Of a stretch of 64,000 bases of DNA, positions 25,239 to 36,785 are shown piece after piece. The DNA lies in NCBI RefSeq assembly GCF_011758765.1, contig NZ_JAANOU010000001.1, forward strand, positions 1,736,001 through 1,800,000, written 5' to 3'. The position numbers and the translations under genes were made by a program. Under the pieces are notes generated by a model. That model did not search any database. It was given only the letters and a program-made list of their open reading frames with translations, and was not told the DNA's origin. Every line of letters begins with the position of its first letter. The stretch's first letter is position 1. Source of the DNA: Amycolatopsis viridis. Its GTDB lineage: Bacteria; Actinomycetota; Actinomycetes; Mycobacteriales; Pseudonocardiaceae.

Positions 25239-25868
25239 ATGCACGTTCTGTTGCAGCACGGGTTGTCCGTTTTCGGGCAGTGGATCTCCATCGCGGAGCT
25301 GGCCGGCCAGCTGTGCGCGCTGGCCGTCGTCTTCCTCGCGCAGCGCCGCACGCTGTGGACCTGGCCGGTGCAGGTCGGCGCGACTGTGCTGCTGTTCGCC
25401 GTCTACGCGTCGGCGCACCTGGGCGGCCTGGCCGCCCGCCAGGTGGCGATCCTGCTGATCTCGGTCTACGGCTGGTGGGCGTGGACGCGGCGGCGCGACC
25501 CGGTGTTCGGGGTGATCGTGCGCGGTGGCCGGGGGGTCGAGCGGATCGTCATGGCCGCGGCGTTCGTGGCGGGCACCGTGGTGATGGCGCTGGTGCTCGA
25601 CGCGCTGCACGCGTCCTGGGCGCCGTGGCCGGACGCGGCGATCTTCGTCGGCACCCTGGTGGCCTTCGCCGCCCAGGGACGCGGGCTGGTCGAGTTCTGG
25701 CTGGTGTGGCTCGTCGTCGACGCGATCGGCGTGCCGCTGCAGATCTCCTCCGGGCTGTACTTCTCGGCGGCCGTCTACCTCGTGTTCGCGGTCCTGGTCG
25801 TGCACGGCTGGTGGAGCTGGCACCGGGTCAGCGCGCGCGTCGAGCAGCTCACCACGGCGTCCCGCTAG
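25239..25868 (+). CDS. pnuC: Nicotinamide riboside transporter PnuC
   Basis: A 209-residue inner-membrane protein with about seven hydrophobic helices. The PnuC signatures of tryptophan pairs are present (SVYGWWAWTRR near 82 and HGWWSWHR near 190), along with AAQGRGLVEFWLVWLVVDAIGVPL. PnuC proteins import the NAD precursor nicotinamide riboside by facilitated diffusion coupled to intracellular phosphorylation. No NadR/NrtR-type kinase or regulator is adjacent. GGGAGG precedes ATG 25239. Its TAG stop shares the palindrome CTAG with the stop of the oxidase gene on the other strand. Confidence 0.88.
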   Translation: MHVLLQHGLSVFGQWISIAELAGQLCALAVVFLAQRRTLWTWPVQVGATVLLFAVYASAHLGGLAARQVAILLISVYGWWAWTRRRDPVFGVIVRGGRGVERIVMAAAFVAGTVVMALVLDALHASWAPWPDAAIFVGTLVAFAAQGRGLVEFWLVWLVVDAIGVPLQISSGLYFSAAVYLVFAVLVVHGWWSWHRVSARVEQLTTASR

Positions 25869-27076
25869 CGCACCGTGACGTGGGCCGGCGTGAGGTCCGT
25901 GATCCGCCGCACTCCGAGCAGCTGCATGGTGCGCACGATCTCGCCGCGCAGGATGTCCACGCACCGCTGCACGCCCCGCTCCCCGCCGGCCATCAGCCCG
26001 TACAGGTAGGCCCGGCCGACCAGGCACAGCGAGGCGCCCTGCGCCATCGCGGCCACGATGTCGCCGCCGGACAGGATCCCGGTGTCCAGCCACACCTCGG
26101 CGTCGCCACCCACCGCGTCCAGCGTCGCCGGCAGTAGTTCCAGCGGGGTGGGTGCCCGGTCGAGCTGGCGGCCGCCGTGGTTGGACAGCACCACCGCGTC
26201 CGCGCCGCACTTGACCACCTCCCGCGCGTCGGCGGGGTTCTGGATCCCCTTGACGACCAGCTTGCCCGGCCAGGTCTCGCGGACCCACGCCAGATCGTCG
26301 AAGTTCAACGCCGGGTCGAACAGGGAGTTGATCAGCTCCGCGACGGTGCCGTTCCACGACTCGAACGACGCGAACGTCAGCGGCTCGGTGGTCAGCAGGT
26401 TGAACCACCACGCCGGGTGCAGGGCGCCGTCGGCGAACGTCCGCAGCGTCAGCGCGGGCGGGATCGTCAGGCCGTTGCGCACGTCCCGCATCCGCGCCCC
26501 GCCCACCGGCGTGTCCACCGTCAGCAGCAGCGTGCCGTACCCGTTGTCCCACGCCCGCTGCATCAGCTCCCGGCCCGCACCGTGGTCCCGCCACACGTAC
26601 AGCTGGAACCACTTCCGTGCCTGCGGGGCCGCACTGGCGACCTGCTCGATCGAGACGGTACCCATCGTCGACAGCACGTACGGGATGCGTTCCCGCTGCG
26701 CGACCCGGACCACCGCCCGTTCGCCCTCGTGGTGCATCATCCGCGTGAACCCGGTGGGCGCGAACGCGAACGGCAGCGCCGACCGCTCGCCGAGCACCGG
26801 TACGCCGGTGTCCACATCGGACACACCACGCAGCACGCTGGGGTGGAACTCCACTGCGCGGAACGCCTGCCGGGCACGGCGCAGGCTCTCCTCGAGCTCG
26901 GCTGCGCCGTCGGCGTAGTCGAACACCGCACGCGGCGTGCGCCGGCGTGCGATCGTGCGCAGATCGGCGATGGTGTGCGCCTTCGCCAGCCGCCGGTCGG
27001 TCGGGTTCAGCTCGACCGGCCGGGGCCGCAGGATCCGCTGCAGCTCACGGGGCCGGGGGAGTCGGCGTCGCGTCAT
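25865..27076 (-). CDS. FMN-dependent alpha-hydroxy-acid oxidase/dehydrogenase
   Basis: A 403-residue TIM-barrel flavoenzyme of the LldD/glycolate oxidase family, which oxidises L-2-hydroxy acids such as lactate to keto acids. The diagnostic SNHGGRQLD active-site stretch lies near 280-290, with PFAFAPTGFTRMMHHEGE, STMGTVSIEQVA and FQLYVWRDHG before it and WLDTGILSGGDIVAAMAQGA after. The N terminus (RPRELQRILRPRPVELNPTDRRLAKAHTI) resembles the mycobacterial LldD1/MftD type, but no mycofactocin genes are nearby. It follows aceE on the same strand after a strong terminator, so it is probably transcribed separately. Confidence 0.88.
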   Translation of the reverse strand: MTRRRLPRPRELQRILRPRPVELNPTDRRLAKAHTIADLRTIARRRTPRAVFDYADGAAELEESLRRARQAFRAVEFHPSVLRGVSDVDTGVPVLGERSALPFAFAPTGFTRMMHHEGERAVVRVAQRERIPYVLSTMGTVSIEQVASAAPQARKWFQLYVWRDHGAGRELMQRAWDNGYGTLLLTVDTPVGGARMRDVRNGLTIPPALTLRTFADGALHPAWWFNLLTTEPLTFASFESWNGTVAELINSLFDPALNFDDLAWVRETWPGKLVVKGIQNPADAREVVKCGADAVVLSNHGGRQLDRAPTPLELLPATLDAVGGDAEVWLDTGILSGGDIVAAMAQGASLCLVGRAYLYGLMAGGERGVQRCVDILRGEIVRTMQLLGVRRITDLTPAHVTVR

Positions 27077-27100
27077 GGGACGACATCCTCGCGCACCGCG

Positions 27101-27139
27101 CCGTGACGGCCACCCCCGGTGCGGGGGCGGCCGTCACGG
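27101..27139 (-). terminator. aceE terminator
   Basis: An 11-bp stem (27101-27111 with 27129-27139), one mismatch, then 6 bp (27113-27118 with 27122-27127) and a 3-base loop. It lies 12 bases after the aceE stop. Confidence 0.75.
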
Positions 27140-27150
27140 TCACGGGCGGA

Positions 27151-29958
<2,808 letters not shown>

Positions 29959-30327
29959 GGGATCTCCTCGCCGGTCGTCACTTTCGAGTACGGGACACGG
30001 GTGCCTCTGGTGGCCGTGTCCTCTCTGTCATGGTCGTTCGATCCGAGCTTCCCGTCATCGCTACTGAGCGGTAACGTTCACCTAGTTCCGCGCGCGCACG
30101 CGCGCGCGTTATCTCTACCCTAGGCCAGGTGTCCCCGGAGGGGTTCCCGAGAGGGTCGTTTTGCGGTCGCGGACACGTCCCGGCGGGCCCTACGCTGCGC
30201 TACGAGTTGACAGAGATCCGGTGTGGACGGTTGCGCCGGAGCCGCCGGACGTGTTCGCTACACCCATCCGTATGTCGGGTGCGGCGGCGTCCTGCCGCCC
30301 GCGTCGTGAGTTGGAGGAGTGACAGCA
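29959..30327. other. 369-bp divergent intergenic region, aceE / DUF3052
   Basis: Besides the ribosome sites for both genes, this gap holds a 20-bp alternating pyrimidine-purine (CG-rich) tract at 30089-30108, able in principle to adopt Z-form. It also holds TTGACA at 30207-30212 on the plus strand, without a convincing -10 box at 17-18 bases. Just beyond the tract, on the minus strand, GGGTAGAGATAACG is a plausible -10 region for aceE. No gene is seen in it. Confidence 0.5.
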
Positions 30328-30759
30328 GTGGTCGCCGCTGGAGACGCTGAGCACAGCAGCGTCGCCGAGAGGCTTGGCATCAAGCCGGACATGGTGGTTC
30401 AGGAGATCGGGTGGGACGAGGACGTCGACGACGACCTGCGTGCCGCGATCGAAGAACATATCGGCGGCGATCTCCTCGACGAGGACGCCGACGAGGTCAT
30501 CGACGTGGTCCTGCTGTGGTGGCGGGAGGACGACGGGGACCTGGTCGACGCGATCATGGACGCGCGGTCGCCCCTCGACGAGAACGGTTTCATCTGGGTG
30601 CTCACCCCCAAGACGGGGCAGCCCGGGCACGTGGAGCCGAGCGAGATCGCCGAGGCGGTGCCCACCGTCGGCCTCGCCCAGACCTCGAACATCAGCGTCG
30701 GGCCGAACTGGTCCGGCACCAAGCTGGTGCCGCCGAAGTCCAAGTCGAAGCAGCGCTGA
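30328..30759 (+). CDS. DUF3052 family protein
   Basis: A very acidic 143-residue soluble protein of DUF3052, recognisable from AERLGIKPDMVVQEIGWDEDVDDDLR at 12-37 and the LLWWREDDGDLVDAIMDAR centre. It ends with a short lysine-rich tail (PPKSKSKQR). The biochemical role is unknown. It lies between aceE and ahpE in mycobacteria too, which suggests a link to pyruvate metabolism or peroxide defence (inference). GTG 30328 is chosen because GGAGG lies ten bases before it; the GTG at 30319 abuts that ribosome site and is less likely. Confidence 0.85.
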   Translation: MVAAGDAEHSSVAERLGIKPDMVVQEIGWDEDVDDDLRAAIEEHIGGDLLDEDADEVIDVVLLWWREDDGDLVDAIMDARSPLDENGFIWVLTPKTGQPGHVEPSEIAEAVPTVGLAQTSNISVGPNWSGTKLVPPKSKSKQR

Positions 30760-30820
30760 GAAGCCGCACGCTAAGGTGGGCGTGCGGCAAGCGCAACGTT
30801 GGCGATGGGAAGGTGCTTCG

Positions 30821-31285
30821 ATGGCGATCGAGGTCGGTTCAGTTGCTCCGGACTTCACCCTGAACGACTACAACAAGCAGCCGGTCACGCTGTCGTCGTT
30901 CCGTGGCGACAAGCCGGTGCTGCTGGTCTTCTACCCGTTCGCGTTCAGCGGGATCTGCCAGGGCGAGCTCTGCCAGCTGCGCGACGAGTTCGCCGAGTAC
31001 GACGGCCAGGGCGTGCAGGTGCTGGGGGTGTCGGTGGACACACCGTTCTCGCTCAAGGCGTGGGCCGAGCAGCAGGGTTACCAGTTCCCGCTGCTGTCGG
31101 ACTTCTGGCCGCACGGTGAGGTGGCCAAGCTCTACGGCGTGTTCAACGAGGGCGCCGGCCTGGCCAACCGCGGCACCTTCCTGATCGACAAGGACGGCGT
31201 GGTGCGCTTCGCCGAGGTGAACCAGCCGGGTGAGCCGCGCGACCAGCTCGCCTGGAAGCGTGCGGTGGCCGAGCTGCCGGAATGA
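30821..31285 (+). CDS. ahpE: AhpE-type peroxiredoxin
   Basis: A 154-residue thiol peroxidase that reduces H2O2, organic hydroperoxides and peroxynitrite. The peroxidatic Cys46 lies in FYPFAFSGICQGELCQL, very close to the mycobacterial AhpE motif. The FPLLSDFWPHG...YGVFNEGAGLANRGTF stretch is an AhpE signature. Unlike the mycobacterial enzyme, which has Asp after GEL, this protein has a second cysteine, Cys51, five residues on, which might resolve the sulfenic acid. GGGAAGG precedes ATG 30821. It follows DUF3052 by 61 bases and precedes a tRNA gene. Confidence 0.92.
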   Translation: MAIEVGSVAPDFTLNDYNKQPVTLSSFRGDKPVLLVFYPFAFSGICQGELCQLRDEFAEYDGQGVQVLGVSVDTPFSLKAWAEQQGYQFPLLSDFWPHGEVAKLYGVFNEGAGLANRGTFLIDKDGVVRFAEVNQPGEPRDQLAWKRAVAELPE

Positions 31286-31325
31286 TGCTCGCACCGGCGG
31301 GGTCCCTCGGGGCGCCGCCGGTCCG

Positions 31326-31397
31326 GGGCGCATAGCTCAGCGGAAGAGCACCTCCCTTACAAGGAGGGGGTCGCAGGTTCGAACCCTGCTGCGCCCA
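31326..31397 (+). tRNA. tRNA-Val (anticodon UAC)
   Basis: A full cloverleaf can be drawn. The acceptor is GGGCGCA/TGCGCCC, the D-stem is GCTC/GAGC, the anticodon stem is CCTCC/GGAGG around the loop CTTACAA (anticodon TAC at 34-36), and the T-arm is GCAGG-TTCGAAC-CCTGC. The discriminator base is A, and CCA is not encoded. Confidence 0.95.
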
Positions 31398-31467
31398 CCC
31401 GTCCGGCCGCGCCGGTCGCGCGGAAAACCCGGTGCTCGCGGCGTTTCGTGCTGACAGACTGCGTGCC

Positions 31468-32178
31468 GTGGACCGTGACCTGATCTCGCGCCTCGCGCAT
31501 GCCGATCACCCCGTCGCCGCACCGCTCGGTGACGAATCCGTGACCAGGCTGCTGGCCAGGGGCCTGCCGCGTCTGGACGCGCGCATCCTCGACCTCGGTT
31601 GTGGCGGCGGGGAGTGGCTGCTGCGTGCGCTCGAACTGCGCCCGCAGGCCCGGGGTGAGGGTGTCGACCTCTCCGCCGTCGCTCTCGAGCACGCTCGCCG
31701 GGAAGCCGAGCGGCGTGGCCTCGCCGACCGGCTGACCGTCCACCACTTGGACGCCGCCGAGTTCACCGGCCCGCCCGCGGATCTCGTCCTCTGCGTCGGC
31801 TCCACCCACGCGTTCGGCGGTCTGCTGCCGGCCCTCGCGGCGGCCCGGAAGCTGCTCGCGCCCGGTGGGCGGGTCATCGTGGGCGACGGGTACTGGGAAC
31901 AGGAACCGAGCGCGGAGGCCGTCGAGCTGCTCGGCGACCTCGCGGACCTGCCCACCACCGTCGACATGGTGACCGCCGACGGCTGGGTGCCGGTCTACGG
32001 GCACCTCAGCACCCGGCACGAGCTGGACGACTACGAGTGGAACTGGAGCGGCTCCCTCGCCGAGCGGGCGCCCGACCAGCTCGCCACGGCGACCGAGCAC
32101 CGGGACGAGTGGTTGCGTGGCTACCGGCACTGCTTCGGGTTCCTCACCCTCGTGCTCACACCCGTAGCGCGACGCTGA
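31468..32178 (+). CDS. Class I SAM-dependent methyltransferase
   Basis: A 236-residue cytosolic methyltransferase. The SAM-binding motif I is RILDLGCGGGEW near 39-50. The acidic residue of the second strand is in GVDLSAVALEHAR, and the later strands include ADLVLCVGSTHAFGG and LAPGGRVIVGDGYWEQEP. The methyl acceptor cannot be inferred. GTG 31468 gives the family-like start DRDLISRLAHADHPVA; a GTG at 31432 in the same frame would add 12 residues. It stands alone between the tRNA gene and the glucoamylase gene. Confidence 0.83.
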   Translation: MDRDLISRLAHADHPVAAPLGDESVTRLLARGLPRLDARILDLGCGGGEWLLRALELRPQARGEGVDLSAVALEHARREAERRGLADRLTVHHLDAAEFTGPPADLVLCVGSTHAFGGLLPALAAARKLLAPGGRVIVGDGYWEQEPSAEAVELLGDLADLPTTVDMVTADGWVPVYGHLSTRHELDDYEWNWSGSLAERAPDQLATATEHRDEWLRGYRHCFGFLTLVLTPVARR

Positions 32179-32301
32179 GCGGCACGCCGCGGATGACGGC
32201 CGGGTTCGCGAGCAGTGCCCAGACCATCGGCCCCTTTTCCGCCGCCCACGGTCCTGGTAATTGTTTTCCGGATCGGGCATCGGATTGTGGGAGGTCGACG
32301 G

Positions 32302-34452
32302 GTGGCTACCTCGAGGCGGGATTTCCTCCGTGCTGCCGCGCTGGTCGGCGCCTCCGCCGTGGCGGCACCGGCGGTACCCGCGAGCGCGGATCCCGGCGGT
32401 GCGGCACCGGGCGGCCCGGGCGCCGACACCACGTTCACCCCCGCCGACAAGCTGGGTTTCGGCACCGCGCGGTCGGCGAGCCCGGTCTGGTTCACGCTCG
32501 AGGGTGGCCGGCTCGCCGAGGTGTACCACCCGGACCTGAGCACGCCGGCGAGCCGGGAGACGCAGATCGTCGTCACCGACGGCCAGTCCTTTGTGGAGCG
32601 CGTGTCGGACGTCGAGCACCGCACGGAACTCCCGGACGAGGAGGTGCCCGCGTACCGGCAGACCGCGCGCGGCACCGGGTGGACGCTGACCACCCGGTAC
32701 GTGACGGATCCGGACCGGGACACGGTGCTCGTTGATGTCGAGTTCCGGTCACGCCGGCCGCTGCGGGTGTACGTGCTGTACGATCCGGCGCTCGGCGGTG
32801 ACGGCACCACCGACCACGCCTTTCCGCAGGCCGGTGCGCTCGTGGCGGCGAACGGCAGCAGCGCCGGCGCCCTGATGGCGGGCGGCGGGTTCAGCGAGTC
32901 GACCGTCGGCTACGCCGGGGTCAACGACGGGTGGACCGAGCTGGTCGCCGGCGGCGGCCGGCTGGCGCACCACTACGCGACGGCCGGGCCCGGCAACGTC
33001 GTTCAGCTCGGCCGGTTGCGGCTCGACGGCCTGACCCGCACCCGGGAGCTGATCGCCCTCGGCTTCGGCGCGGACGCCGACCACGCGGTGCGCGCCGCGC
33101 GGGCCTCGCTGGCCCGCGGATTCGGCCCCACCGCGTCGGCGTACGCCTCGGGGTGGCGGCACTACCTGGCCGGGTTGCCCGGGCCGCCCGCCGACGCGGA
33201 CCGGCGCGTCTACCTGACCTCGGTGGTGGTGCTGGCCGCGAGTGAGGACAAGCGCAACCCGGGTGCGTTCATCGCGTCACCGTCGATGCCGTGGGCGTTC
33301 GGATTCGACCGGGCGGTGGCGCCCCGGTACGGGTCCTACCACCTGGTGTGGCCGCGGGACCTGTACCAGATCGCCACCGGGCTGCTCGCCGCCGGCGACC
33401 GGGCGGCCGCGGAACGCGCGCTGGACTACCTGCTGCGGGTGCAGCAGTCGGACGGGCACTGGCCGCAGAACACCACTGTGGACGGCACGCCGTTCTGGAC
33501 CTCGGTCCAGCTCGACGAGACCGCCGCGCCGATGCTGCTGGCGTGGCTGCTCGACCGAGATGATCCGGCCACAGTGGACAGTCTCGCGCGCGGTGGCGAT
33601 TTCCTGTTGTCCGACACGGGGGACGGGCACGCCTCGCCGTACACCGAGCAGGAGCGGTGGGAGGAGCAGAGCGGCTATTCCCCGTCCACGATCGCGTCGG
33701 TTATCGCCGGGCTGGTGTGCCTGGCCGACCTGATGCACCGGGCCGGGCGTGACCCGTCGCGGTTCCTCGCCGCGGCAGACCGGTGGCGGGCCGCGGTGGA
33801 CGGCTGGACGGTGACCGGCAACGGGCCGTACTCGCCTCGCCCGTACTTCCTGCGGCTGACGAAGGACGGCAACCCCAACGCCGGGACGGCGTACCACCTG
33901 GGCAACAACAACCCCGGCACGACCGACCAGCGGGCCGTGGTGGACGCCGGTTTCCTCGAGCTGGTGCGGCTGGGTGTGCGGCAGGCGCAGGACCCGGTGG
34001 TGCTGAACTCGCTGGCGGTGGTGGACGCGCGGATCTCCACGCTGACGCCGTCGGGCCGGCACTGGCACCGCTACTCCGGCGACGGATACGGCGAACAGGC
34101 CGACGGCCGGCCGTGGAACGTGAACCGGCCGGACGTGGTGCGGACCTACGGCCGGTTGTGGCCGATCTTCGCCGGTGAGCGCGGCGAGTACGAACTGCTG
34201 GCCGGCAACCGCGACGCGGCCCGCGGAAGGCTGCGGGACATCGCCGCCTGCGCCGGCGAGACCGGGTTGCTGCCGGAACAGGTGTGGGACACGAACCCGC
34301 CCTACCCGGCCGTGCGACCGGGCACGCCGACCGCCTCGGCCACCCCGCTGGCCTGGACGCACGCCCAATACCTGCGGCTGGCGTGGTCGGTGGCGCGGGG
34401 GAGACCCGTGGAGTACCCCGACGTGGTGGCGACGCGCTATCTGACGGGCTGA
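32302..34452 (+). CDS. Tat-exported GH15 glucoamylase/glucodextranase-like enzyme
   Basis: A 716-residue secreted glycoside hydrolase. Residues 1-29 form a twin-arginine signal (SRRDFLRAAALVG with an A-x-A end near 29). An N-terminal beta-sandwich domain of about 250 residues follows, as in bacterial glucodextranases and glucoamylases. The (alpha/alpha)6 barrel then carries GSYHLVWPRDLYQ, the catalytic-acid region SVQLDETAAPM and the base region GLLPEQVWDTN. It would release glucose from alpha-1,4 or alpha-1,6 glucans outside the cell. GTG 32302 has GGGAGG seven bases upstream. It is monocistronic. Confidence 0.9.
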   Translation: MATSRRDFLRAAALVGASAVAAPAVPASADPGGAAPGGPGADTTFTPADKLGFGTARSASPVWFTLEGGRLAEVYHPDLSTPASRETQIVVTDGQSFVERVSDVEHRTELPDEEVPAYRQTARGTGWTLTTRYVTDPDRDTVLVDVEFRSRRPLRVYVLYDPALGGDGTTDHAFPQAGALVAANGSSAGALMAGGGFSESTVGYAGVNDGWTELVAGGGRLAHHYATAGPGNVVQLGRLRLDGLTRTRELIALGFGADADHAVRAARASLARGFGPTASAYASGWRHYLAGLPGPPADADRRVYLTSVVVLAASEDKRNPGAFIASPSMPWAFGFDRAVAPRYGSYHLVWPRDLYQIATGLLAAGDRAAAERALDYLLRVQQSDGHWPQNTTVDGTPFWTSVQLDETAAPMLLAWLLDRDDPATVDSLARGGDFLLSDTGDGHASPYTEQERWEEQSGYSPSTIASVIAGLVCLADLMHRAGRDPSRFLAAADRWRAAVDGWTVTGNGPYSPRPYFLRLTKDGNPNAGTAYHLGNNNPGTTDQRAVVDAGFLELVRLGVRQAQDPVVLNSLAVVDARISTLTPSGRHWHRYSGDGYGEQADGRPWNVNRPDVVRTYGRLWPIFAGERGEYELLAGNRDAARGRLRDIAACAGETGLLPEQVWDTNPPYPAVRPGTPTASATPLAWTHAQYLRLAWSVARGRPVEYPDVVATRYLTG

Positions 34453-34712
34453 GCGGCGAGCGGTCTACAGCTGCACGCCCCAGCACCGCGCGCGAACCTC
34501 CCGACCGCGCAACCGCTTACGCCCCACCCTCGGAACACCTGCACCGCAACGGAACCACTCACGCACAGACCTCCCCCACCGCGAAGCGGCAAAAAGATCA
34601 CAAGAGTCCTCGCCGGACGGGTAGGCTCCGGGACGACCAAGGGTGCCTGGCGTCGCCTTGGCGGGGTGGTTCGCTGGGGCTGGCTTCGTGCTGTCTGTCG
34701 GAGGGTGGGCGG

Positions 34713-35645
34713 GTGCGGGAACGGGCGTTGGCGGCGTTGGCGGGGCTGGCGATCGGGGATGCGCTGGGCATGCCGACCGAGGGCAAATCGCCCGCGGAGA
34801 TCGAACCGGTGACCGGCTTCGCGGCTGCCCGGGGCCTTCCGGCGGGTGCGGTCACCGACGACACCCAGCAGAGCGTCATCGTGGCTCGCCTGTTGATCGA
34901 CGGCGGTGGCCGCATCGATCCGCACCGGTTCGCCGGGGCGCTGCTGGCCTGGGAACGGGATCTGCGCGGCCGCGGTGTCCACGGCTTGCTCGGGCCCTCC
35001 ACCCGTGCCGCGCTGAACGCCGTCGCGGCGGGTGAACCCCTGGAGCGCGCCGGCCGGTACGGTGCCACCAACGGCGCGGCCATGCGCATCACGCCCGTCG
35101 GGATCGCCACGCCGCCCGACCTGGAGCTCCTCGTCGAGCGGGTGGTCGAGGCCAGCTGGGTCACCCACCACACCGGCGTCGCCCTGGCGGGGGCCGCCGC
35201 GGTCGCCGCCGCCGTGAGCGCGGGGATCGACGGGGCGGCCCTGCCGGACGCGATCGACGTCGCCATCGCCGCCGCCGAACTCGCCGCGCAGCGCGGGAAC
35301 TGGGTCGCCGCCGCGGACGTCGCCGCCCGCATCCGCTGGGCACGCGACCTCGATCCCGCGCGCATCGCCACGGTGATCGGCACCAGCGTCGCCACCCAGG
35401 AATCGGTGCCCGCCGCCTTCGCGGTGCTCGCGCACGCCGACGACCCTTGGCACGCCTGCTGCACCGCGGCGAGCCTGGGCGGCGACACCGACACGATCGC
35501 CGCGATGGCCGGTGCCATCGCAGGAGCCTGCACCGGAGCCGGCGCCTTCCCCGAGGACGCCGTCCGCACGGTCACCGAGGTCAACGATCTCCCGCTACCC
35601 GAGCTGGCCGACGGCCTGCTGGAACTGCGTACCGGAACCCGCTGA
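34713..35645 (+). CDS. ADP-ribosylglycohydrolase family protein (DraG-like)
   Basis: A 310-residue binuclear-metal hydrolase that removes ADP-ribose from modified proteins or small molecules. The family motifs are GLAIGDALGMPTEG near 10-23, the metal-binding TDDTQQS near 48 and the C-terminal GGDTDTIAAMAGAIAGA. All expected metal-ligand positions look intact. GTG 34713 has GGAGGG seven bases upstream; the longer open frame is a shadow. No ADP-ribosyltransferase is adjacent. Its last 51 bases overlap the end of the glycosyltransferase gene on the other strand, so both C termini are encoded by the same DNA. Confidence 0.88.
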   Translation: MRERALAALAGLAIGDALGMPTEGKSPAEIEPVTGFAAARGLPAGAVTDDTQQSVIVARLLIDGGGRIDPHRFAGALLAWERDLRGRGVHGLLGPSTRAALNAVAAGEPLERAGRYGATNGAAMRITPVGIATPPDLELLVERVVEASWVTHHTGVALAGAAAVAAAVSAGIDGAALPDAIDVAIAAAELAAQRGNWVAAADVAARIRWARDLDPARIATVIGTSVATQESVPAAFAVLAHADDPWHACCTAASLGGDTDTIAAMAGAIAGACTGAGAFPEDAVRTVTEVNDLPLPELADGLLELRTGTR

Positions 35646-36785
35646 GCGGTCACCCGTCCGCGCCACCACGTCCGCGGCCTCCGCCGCCCCGCCGCACGTC
35701 CGCACGATCTCCCGCATGCCACGCACGTTCTCCGCGATCCCGGCGTCCGACGACACCCGCAGCACCGCGTTGTGCAGCGCCTGCACCGTGACGTCCGCCC
35801 GGTCCAGCGTGACCCCCAGGCCCAGCTCCGTCAGCCGCGCCGCGTTCAGCCGCTGCTCCGCCATCTGCGGCACCGCGACCATCGGGACGCCGTGGTACAG
35901 CGCCTCCAGCACGCTGCCCATCCCCGCGTGCGTGACGAACGCCGACGCCATGGCCAGCACGTCCAGCTGCGGCACCATCGCCGCGATCTCCACGTCGTCC
36001 GGCACCGGCCCGAGCGCGGCCGGGTCCACGTGCCGGCCGATCGCCATGACCGTGTGCCAGCCCAGCCCGGCCGCCATGTCCAGACACGCCCGGAAGAACC
36101 CCGGCTGGTCGGTGAAACACGAGCCGAGCGAGACCAACAGCACCGGCTTGCCCCCCGGAGCCCGCCAGCGGCCCTGGAAGGACCGGTCGCCCAGCGCCGG
36201 ACCGGTGAAGGTGTGCTCCGGCCCGAGCAGTTCCGGTGACATCTGGAACGCCCGCGGCACGAACACCACCTTCGGATCGGCGGTGGCCTGAAACTGTTCG
36301 ACCGAGCACCCCAGCCCGTGGGTGTCGAGAAATCGCTGGAACCTCTGGTACACCGGCAGTTCCGACAGGCTCGTCACCCCGAACGCGACCTGCTCCCAGC
36401 CCGGGAACAGCGCGTGCGTCGGCGACAGCTGCACCATCGGCACACCCAGCTTGAGTGCCAGCACCTTTCCCGCGAACGCGACGAAGTCGTAGACGATCAC
36501 GTCGGGCACGTCACCGGCGATCGCGGCCTCCAGCACGGGGAGCGCGGCCTGCGCCTCCCGGTGGTACACCTCCACGCCGGCCATCAGGTCCTCCGGCGGT
36601 GGCCCGCCGTCGCGCACTCCGGGCAGCACCACGGGTTCCGCGCCCACCACGCGTACCTGCGGGACGAACTCCGCGCCCACCGCGTAGGTCACCCGCCACC
36701 CGCGGGCGACCAGCTCGGCCACCACCGCGAGGGTCGGGTTGACGTGCCCGTGGTCCGCGACGTTGACGAACAGGGCGTGCTTCAC
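35595..36785 (-). CDS. Macrolide-type UDP-glycosyltransferase (GT1)
   Basis: A 396-residue GT-B enzyme of the MGT/OleD type, which glycosylates macrolides, flavonoids or other small acceptors with UDP-sugars. The N-terminal domain has DHGHVNPTLAVVAELVARGW with the catalytic His12 or His14. The C-terminal nucleotide-sugar motif is VTHAGMGSVLEALYHGVPMVAVPQMAEQ near 300-330. GTG 36785 overlaps the stop of the upstream hydrolase gene (GTGA), so the pair is coupled. Such enzymes often inactivate antibiotics by glucosylation, which would fit a self-protection or detoxification unit (inference). Confidence 0.88.
   Translation of the reverse strand: MKHALFVNVADHGHVNPTLAVVAELVARGWRVTYAVGAEFVPQVRVVGAEPVVLPGVRDGGPPPEDLMAGVEVYHREAQAALPVLEAAIAGDVPDVIVYDFVAFAGKVLALKLGVPMVQLSPTHALFPGWEQVAFGVTSLSELPVYQRFQRFLDTHGLGCSVEQFQATADPKVVFVPRAFQMSPELLGPEHTFTGPALGDRSFQGRWRAPGGKPVLLVSLGSCFTDQPGFFRACLDMAAGLGWHTVMAIGRHVDPAALGPVPDDVEIAAMVPQLDVLAMASAFVTHAGMGSVLEALYHGVPMVAVPQMAEQRLNAARLTELGLGVTLDRADVTVQALHNAVLRVSSDAGIAENVRGMREIVRTCGGAAEAADVVARTGDRSAGSGTQFQQAVGQLG

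Noticed and set aside
25865..27076. Mycofactocin-associated MftD
   Set aside because: The oxidase resembles it, but no mycofactocin peptide, radical-SAM or glycosyltransferase genes are present nearby.
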